DNA of 64,000 bases from Terriglobales bacterium (lineage in GTDB: Bacteria; Acidobacteriota; Terriglobia; Terriglobales; Acidobacteriaceae), in assembly GCA_035651655.1 (NCBI GenBank), contig DASRFG010000013.1:50168-114167 (forward strand). The letters are read 5' to 3'. The position numbers and the translations under genes were made by a program. How positions within the stretch are numbered: the stretch's first letter is position 1; each line of letters begins with the position of its first letter. Shown here one piece after another: positions 59,639 through 64,000 of the stretch. The notes under the pieces were generated by a model that was given only the letters and a program-made list of their open reading frames with translations, made no database searches and was not told the origin of the DNA.

Positions 59639-60946
59639 GTGCCCAGAACCGCGAGATTAATTTTGCTGCTGTGCTGTGGAATTTCCTCACTACATGCACA
59701 GCAGATGCCGGAACCCACCGGACGGGATTCCATGCCGCCCGGCATGAACATGTCGCAGCATTCTCTGGTGGAGAATATTCCGGGCCATACCAGTTCCGGA
59801 ACAAGTGTTCAGCCCAACTCCTCCGAGGTGCGCATGCTGATGACGACCAAGGGCAAATGGCGCCTGATGTTCCACGGCGAAGCGTATCTCAATCTCCTGC
59901 AGCAGAGCGGTCCGCGTGGAGCTGACAAAGTGTTCTCGACCAACTGGTTCATGCCTATGGCGCAGCGCGACCTCGGACCTGGGCAGTTGACGGTTCGAAC
60001 CATGCTCAGCGTGGAACCTGGCACCATTTCTGGGGAAAGATACCCCGAGTTGTTTCAGCAGGGTGAGACGGCGTTCGGCCGACCCATCATTGATGGCCAG
60101 CATCCCCACGATTTTTTGATGGAGATCGCCGGCATCTATGATCTGAAACTTGGCAAAGAGGGCCTGCTCTCGTTCTACGGCGGACCGGTTGGCGAACCCG
60201 CGATGGGCCCGACTGCCTACATCCACCGTGCCTCCGCCAGCGAAGATCCCATTGCGCCGCTGGGTCACCATCTACAGGACTCAACCCATATCGTGGATGA
60301 CGTGGTCACCGCCGCAGTGACTTTCCGATGGTTGAGGGTAGAGGGTTCAGGATTTCATGGCCGTGAGCCCGATGAGCATCGCTGGGACTTTGACAGCGGC
60401 CCCATAGACTCGTGGTCCACTCGTGTAACCGTGAATCCTGGGCAGAACTGGAGCATGCAGTATTCCATTGCCCACCTCACCAGTCCGGAGGCTGTGCATC
60501 CGGATGAAGACCTTCGCAGAATGACCGCGTCCATTATGTATAACCGTCCGTTGGCACGCGGCTCTTGGGCCACCACCCTCCTGTGGGGTCGTAATTCCAG
60601 TCTTACGCAACATCAAGTGTTCAACGGGTACCTGCTGGAATCAACGCTGCATTTCCTGCAGCGAAACTCGCTATGGACTCGCATGGAAAACGTAGATCGC
60701 ACGAGTGAACTGTTGGGTGACAAAGCGGCCGGGGCGCCATTACCGTTAGCGGATCAATTCCTCGCCCGGGTTCAGGCATACACTGTGGGCTACGACCGCG
60801 AATTGCCACTGGTTCCGCAGCTTTCTACTGCTCTGGGCGGACAATTAACCTTGTACCAAAAGCCCGGATTTCTCACGCCCTTCTATGGCGATCATCCCCT
60901 GGCCTTTCTGCTTTTTGTGCGGGTTCGCCCCGGCGGACATCATTGA
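59639..60946 (+). CDS. Putative outer-membrane beta-barrel protein
   Basis: A 435-residue secreted protein: signal peptide (RLILLLCCGISSLHAQ), a Met/His-rich N-terminal stretch (PEPTGRDSMPPGMNMSQHSL) and alternating beta-strand sequence throughout (WRLMFHGEAYLNLL; STRVTVNPGQNWSMQYSIAHL; ALGGQLTLYQKPGFL). The ending FLLFVRVRPGGHH fits a barrel. Met/His-rich N-termini are common in copper-related outer-membrane proteins, so a role in metal tolerance together with the Cys/His-rich neighbour is possible. Start GTG 59639. It overlaps the convergent nitroreductase-like gene by seven bases. Confidence 0.72.
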   Translation: MPRTARLILLLCCGISSLHAQQMPEPTGRDSMPPGMNMSQHSLVENIPGHTSSGTSVQPNSSEVRMLMTTKGKWRLMFHGEAYLNLLQQSGPRGADKVFSTNWFMPMAQRDLGPGQLTVRTMLSVEPGTISGERYPELFQQGETAFGRPIIDGQHPHDFLMEIAGIYDLKLGKEGLLSFYGGPVGEPAMGPTAYIHRASASEDPIAPLGHHLQDSTHIVDDVVTAAVTFRWLRVEGSGFHGREPDEHRWDFDSGPIDSWSTRVTVNPGQNWSMQYSIAHLTSPEAVHPDEDLRRMTASIMYNRPLARGSWATTLLWGRNSSLTQHQVFNGYLLESTLHFLQRNSLWTRMENVDRTSELLGDKAAGAPLPLADQFLARVQAYTVGYDRELPLVPQLSTALGGQLTLYQKPGFLTPFYGDHPLAFLLFVRVRPGGHH

Positions 60947-61263
60947 ACCTCAGGCGTGAGCTCCACTACCAGGCCTTCGCCCCAGCCATATTTCTGTCGT
61001 GACAACGCTTGCACTTCTGCGTTCAGTTGGTGTTCGGCCTGCTCCTCAATCACCCGAGCACGCGCGCTGAAGAGACGTTCTCCAATCCGCACCCGGACGG
61101 CCGCATTGGTGATGATGTTTTGCACCCAGTGGCTGTGACCATGCTCCGCAATAACGTAATAGCGTCCATCACGCTGAGTGAACCAGATTTCGATCTCGCG
61201 CGGCAGGCCGCTGCGTCGGCCAACAGTCGTAAGGTATAGATAGACGGGTTCTTTATCAGTCAT
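60940..61263 (-). CDS. Nitroreductase/quinone reductase family protein (deazaflavin-dependent type)
   Basis: A 107-residue split-barrel protein with VYLYLTTVGRRSGLPREIEIWFTQRDGRYYVIAEHG and WVQNIITNAAVRVRIG, the motifs of the F420-dependent nitroreductase (DUF385) family. It is shorter than the mycobacterial Ddn proteins. Whether this organism makes F420 cannot be judged here; some members use other flavins or heme. The ATG at 61263 is chosen; a GTG 33 bases upstream is also in frame. Confidence 0.8.
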   Translation of the reverse strand: MTDKEPVYLYLTTVGRRSGLPREIEIWFTQRDGRYYVIAEHGHSHWVQNIITNAAVRVRIGERLFSARARVIEEQAEHQLNAEVQALSRQKYGWGEGLVVELTPEVQ

Positions 61264-61390
61264 CTGCGAGGCTATTCTCCTCGTCGCGCGCCTCACCTCT
61301 CAATTGGTCTTGCACCACAACTGCGGCGGCAACAGACGGCGTCCTGCTCTCATCCCATGTAAGCACGTCCTGCAAGCGCCGGAGAAGACG

Positions 61391-62539
61391 TTGAAGATTA
61401 CTATTTTGGGGCTAACGCTCTCCTCTTCCTGGGGCAACGGGCATGCCACTCCTTACAGGGCACTGCTGCGGGCACTGTATCGCCTCGGACACAAATGCGT
61501 CTTCTATGAAAAGGACGTTGAGTACTATGCCTGGCGCCGCGATTTTGCCGATTGCGAATACTGCCGGCTTCATCTCTACTCTCATTGGAACCAGGTTCGC
61601 CCCCAAGCCCTGGCCGACGCTGCCGACTCCGATGCCGTAATTGTGGGCAGTTACTGTCCCGAAGGCGCGCGTATCAACGATGATGTGTTAGCGCTGAATG
61701 GCCCCCTCCGAGTGTTCTACGACTTGGACACCCCCATCACCTTGCAGAAGCTCAAGCAGGGCGACCTCGATTACCTGCGCGCCGATCAAATTCCCGAGTT
61801 CGACCTGTACTTATCTTTTACCGGCGGCGCAATTTTGCGGGAACTCGAAGAGGTGTGGCGTGCGAGGTGCGCTCGCGCGCTCTATGGTTGTGTGGATCCC
61901 GACCTTCACTTGCGAGCTCCCTCCCGGCCGGAGTTCCAATGTGACCTCAGCTACATGGGTACCTATGCTCCTGATCGTCAGCACAAGTTGCAGACCTTGT
62001 TTCTGGCTCCCTCGGAATCCAGGCCCGACGCCCGCTTTGTTCTCGCCGGTTCACTTTACCCACGGATGATGCAGTGGCCGGAAAATGTCTTGCACTACGA
62101 TCACGTCGCGCCTGCCGACCATGCGTCTCTTTACTCGTCGTCGCGTGCAACCCTGAATATCACTCGCGACGGCATGGCGCGCACCGGATACTGCCCCTCC
62201 GGGCGTTTCTTCGAAGCTGCGGCCTGCGGAACTGCAATTCTTTCGGACTGGTGGCTGGGATTGGATTCGTTCTTCCGTCCGGAAGAAGAAATTCTGCCGG
62301 TGCAAAACGCCAATGACGTTCTCGCCGCCCTGGATCGCCCTGAACATGATCTGGCGAAAATGGCCCATCGGTCGCGCGAACGTACTCTCGACCAGCACAC
62401 TGGCGATAGCCGCGCCCAGGAACTGCTCGCATATTTAGAAGAAGCGCGCCAGCGTGTTTGCAATACGCCTCGCACTATCGAAGACAAAGGCAGCGTGCAC
62501 CGCGAGGAAGATCAAGCTCAGGAGAAGATGGCCTCATGA
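61391..62539 (+). CDS. Glycosyltransferase (CgeB-like, GT-B fold)
   Basis: A 382-residue protein with an N-terminal KITILGLTLSSSWGNGHATPYRALLRALYRLGH region (donor/acceptor Rossmann half) and the C-terminal motif ARTGYCPSGRFFEAAACGTAILSDWW, typical of DUF3880/CgeB glycosyltransferases that move sugars from NDP-sugar donors. TTG at 61391 is the likely start: GGAG lies six bases before it and the protein begins at the expected beta strand. The stop overlaps the start of the nucleotidyltransferase gene (ATGA). Confidence 0.82.
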   Translation: MKITILGLTLSSSWGNGHATPYRALLRALYRLGHKCVFYEKDVEYYAWRRDFADCEYCRLHLYSHWNQVRPQALADAADSDAVIVGSYCPEGARINDDVLALNGPLRVFYDLDTPITLQKLKQGDLDYLRADQIPEFDLYLSFTGGAILRELEEVWRARCARALYGCVDPDLHLRAPSRPEFQCDLSYMGTYAPDRQHKLQTLFLAPSESRPDARFVLAGSLYPRMMQWPENVLHYDHVAPADHASLYSSSRATLNITRDGMARTGYCPSGRFFEAAACGTAILSDWWLGLDSFFRPEEEILPVQNANDVLAALDRPEHDLAKMAHRSRERTLDQHTGDSRAQELLAYLEEARQRVCNTPRTIEDKGSVHREEDQAQEKMAS

Positions 62540-63303
62540 TCGGGATTATCCCCGCCGCCGGAGCCGGTCAGCGCATCCAGCCCCTCGGCTGTTCCAAGGA
62601 GTTGTTGCCGGTTGGCTCCCGCGTGGTTGATGGTGTGCCGCGTCCCAAAGCGGTGGCCGAATATCTGGTGGAGCGCATGATCGCCGCCGGCGCCGAGCAA
62701 ATCTGCATGGTGATTTCGGCCGAGAAGACCGACATCATGCGCTATTTCGCCGAGCGCCACTACGCTGCCGAGATCTTTTACGTGGTCCAGCAGCAGCCCT
62801 TGGGTTTATGCGATGCCCTGTTTCGCGCCGCGCCCTTTGCGCGCCAGCATGATCAAGTGTTGATCGGCCTGCCCGACACCATCTGGTTCCCGGAAAATGC
62901 GTACGGTTCAGCCTTAGAAGCTCACCCCGAAGCCGACGTGAACCTGGTGCTCTTTCCGGTGCAGGATCCCACCGTCTTCGATGCCGTGGTCTGTGATTCC
63001 TTGGGCTACGTCCAGCAGGTTGAGGTCAAGCAGCCGGATGCGCACTCACGCTGGATCTGGGGCGCCGTCACCGCCAGCGGACGGGCCTTCCACGCCCTCA
63101 AGCTGCTATGGGAATCGCGGCACCGCCAGGACCAGTACCTGGGCCACTTGCTGAATGCCTACATTTCCGCGGGAAACAGCGTGCGGGGGACACACGTGGG
63201 CGAGCACTACATGGACGTCGGCACCTTGGATGGTTATCGCAGCGCGCAGGACTACCTGCGCAGTTTCGCGGAAAAGAGGGTAGTATTGCCGGAGTCGGCG
63301 TAG
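62536..63303 (+). CDS. Sugar-1-phosphate nucleotidyltransferase
   Basis: A 255-residue NTP-transferase: IIPAAGAGQRIQPLGCSKELLPVG (nucleotide-binding signature), QQQPLGLCDALFRAAPF, and IGLPDTIWFPE in place of the usual GD metal motif (here PDT). It activates a sugar phosphate as an NDP-sugar, presumably for the overlapping glycosyltransferase. The start overlaps that gene by four bases. It resembles RmlA/GlmU N-terminal domains but lacks the C-terminal left-handed helix. The exact sugar is unknown. Confidence 0.85.
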   Translation: MIGIIPAAGAGQRIQPLGCSKELLPVGSRVVDGVPRPKAVAEYLVERMIAAGAEQICMVISAEKTDIMRYFAERHYAAEIFYVVQQQPLGLCDALFRAAPFARQHDQVLIGLPDTIWFPENAYGSALEAHPEADVNLVLFPVQDPTVFDAVVCDSLGYVQQVEVKQPDAHSRWIWGAVTASGRAFHALKLLWESRHRQDQYLGHLLNAYISAGNSVRGTHVGEHYMDVGTLDGYRSAQDYLRSFAEKRVVLPESA

Positions 63304-63340
63304 GCATTCAAACAGCGTAGGCTTTCAAACAGCCGCCAGC

Positions 63341-63571
63341 CTAGCCTTGTGAGCGCAGGATCTCCCGTATATCACGGTTAATACGTGCCGCATCGCGGGA
63401 GGCATTGTCCAGCAGTTCCAACCAACGTTTATTAGCGTCGTCGAGTTTGGCTTGGCCGAGCAGGTACGATGCCTGCATGACTGTCTCTATCGAGTTGCTC
63501 AGGTCATGCGCCAGGGTACGAAGCTTGGTGATGACTTCGGGTGCCAGTTTCGCGGTGGGTGTGCTCGACAT
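63341..63571 (-). CDS. Stand-alone HisKA-like small protein
   Basis: A 76-residue helical protein made only of a histidine-kinase dimerisation-like hairpin: LRTLAHDLSNSIETVMQASYLLGQ carries the H-box (LAHDLSN) and LLDNASRDAARINRDIREIL the second helix. There is no ATPase domain. It might act as a phospho-transfer dimer or as an inhibitor of a kinase. An isolated member with no adjacent kinase gene; function unknown. Confidence 0.7.
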   Translation of the reverse strand: MSSTPTAKLAPEVITKLRTLAHDLSNSIETVMQASYLLGQAKLDDANKRWLELLDNASRDAARINRDIREILRSQG

Positions 63572-63913
63572 GGATGGGTCCTTTAGCGCTGCCTAAGAGT
63601 TTAGCTGACTTTGGTCTCCCCTGCTCGCGCCCAGGCCCCCCGAACACCACGACACCAGGTGAAACCCCGGCGACAGGCGCTTCACCACTTGGAATGCAAA
63701 TCAGGGCCTTAGCGTTGTTTCTGCCCGCCAACAAAGTTGCTGCACGGCAACTTAAGTTTGGCAGACCCAGGTTTGGCAACGTAATTGAATGGGAACAATG
63801 GGTTAGCAGGGCGGGGGTTAGCAGGGCGGTGTTTGACAGCGGCTCAACCCGCCTGTGAAAATAATGGAGCATTTCTTTCCTGTTGGTTCTAAGTGTCCCG
63901 CGACACGCTCCGG
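63572..63913. other. 342-base gap before the tRNA gene
   Basis: No gene seen. It holds a two-copy tandem repeat, GGTTAGCAGGGCGG at 63801-63814 and 63816-63829, and a TTTGGCA..CC pair near 63757-63778. It must contain the tRNA promoter; no clear -35/-10 stands out. Confidence 0.4.
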
Positions 63914-64000
63914 GCCGAAGTGGCGGAATTGGCAGACGCGCATGGTTCAGGTCCATGTACCCGCAAGGGTGTGGGGGTTCGAGTCCCTTCTTCGGCACCA
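63914..64000 (+). tRNA. tRNA-Leu (anticodon CAG)
   Basis: An 87-base class II tRNA. Acceptor stem GCCGAAG (63914-63920) with CTTCGGC (63990-63996), discriminator A and an encoded CCA at the end of the window. Anticodon stem-loop CATGG-TTCAGGT-CCATG gives anticodon CAG, reading CUG. The variable arm ACCCGCAAGGGTG is long, as in leucine tRNAs, and the T-loop GGTTCGAGTCC is standard. Confidence 0.97.

Overview
The window reads as chromosomal DNA of an acidobacterium (Terriglobia/Koribacter-like). This is inferred from an Oar-type TonB-dependent receptor with an N-terminal carboxypeptidase-regulatory domain, many GTG/TTG starts, several genes with a -10 hexamer directly before the ATG, small conserved-looking acidobacterial-style hypotheticals, and a dispersed repeat of the TGTCATTCCGA...TCGGAATGACA kind. 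No insertion sequence, prophage or CRISPR array is visible. One RNA gene is certain, tRNA-Leu(CAG) at the right edge. One strong candidate for an unrecognised structured RNA lies at 14703-14949.

Layout. 0.3-9.1 kb: a PilZ/zinc-ribbon/TonB fusion, an N-acetylmuramoyl-alanine amidase, a benzoate-CoA-ligase-family enzyme, and a three-subunit molybdenum hydroxylase (xanthine dehydrogenase/CO-dehydrogenase family) with its own terminator. 9.4-16.2 kb: small and envelope genes (ABM-fold protein, MscS channel, AsmA), an RNase HI, two XRE regulators, the structured-RNA candidate and a degenerate receiver protein. 16.6-20.9 kb: a threonine operon (aspartokinase, homoserine dehydrogenase, threonine synthase) preceded by a complete translational attenuator whose leader peptide has Thr-Thr-Thr and a fourth Thr codon. 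21-28.5 kb: cytosine deaminase, a TauE-type exporter pair, a MacB/FtsX-type ABC efflux operon with adaptor, and a divergent ECF sigma/anti-sigma pair.

29.5-48 kb is a carbohydrate locus: GH2 exo-beta-glucosaminidase-like enzyme, GH20 hexosaminidase, an HGSNAT-like membrane acetyltransferase, a DMT transporter, a ROK (NagC-like) regulator with a palindromic operator, a four-gene operon (two Gfo/Idh/MocA oxidoreductases, a class III aminotransferase, a zinc alcohol dehydrogenase) and a divergent TonB-dependent receptor. Together they suggest uptake and breakdown of GlcN/GlcNAc-containing oligosaccharides.

49.8-58.5 kb is a gas-vesicle cluster: a double ArsA/Get3-type ATPase, three GvpF/L proteins, a GvpA-family minor protein, GvpK, GvpJ, GvpA and GvpG. 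A Cys-rich PAS histidine kinase and a single-domain response regulator are embedded in it, so assembly or use of the particles is probably under direct two-component control. No gvpN, gvpO or gvpC is seen inside the window. 58.7-64 kb holds a pseudo-receiver, two secreted proteins, a deazaflavin-type nitroreductase homologue, a glycosyltransferase/nucleotidyltransferase pair, a free-standing HisKA-like protein and the tRNA.

All calls come from reading the sequence. Family names rest on recognised motifs, not on database searches.
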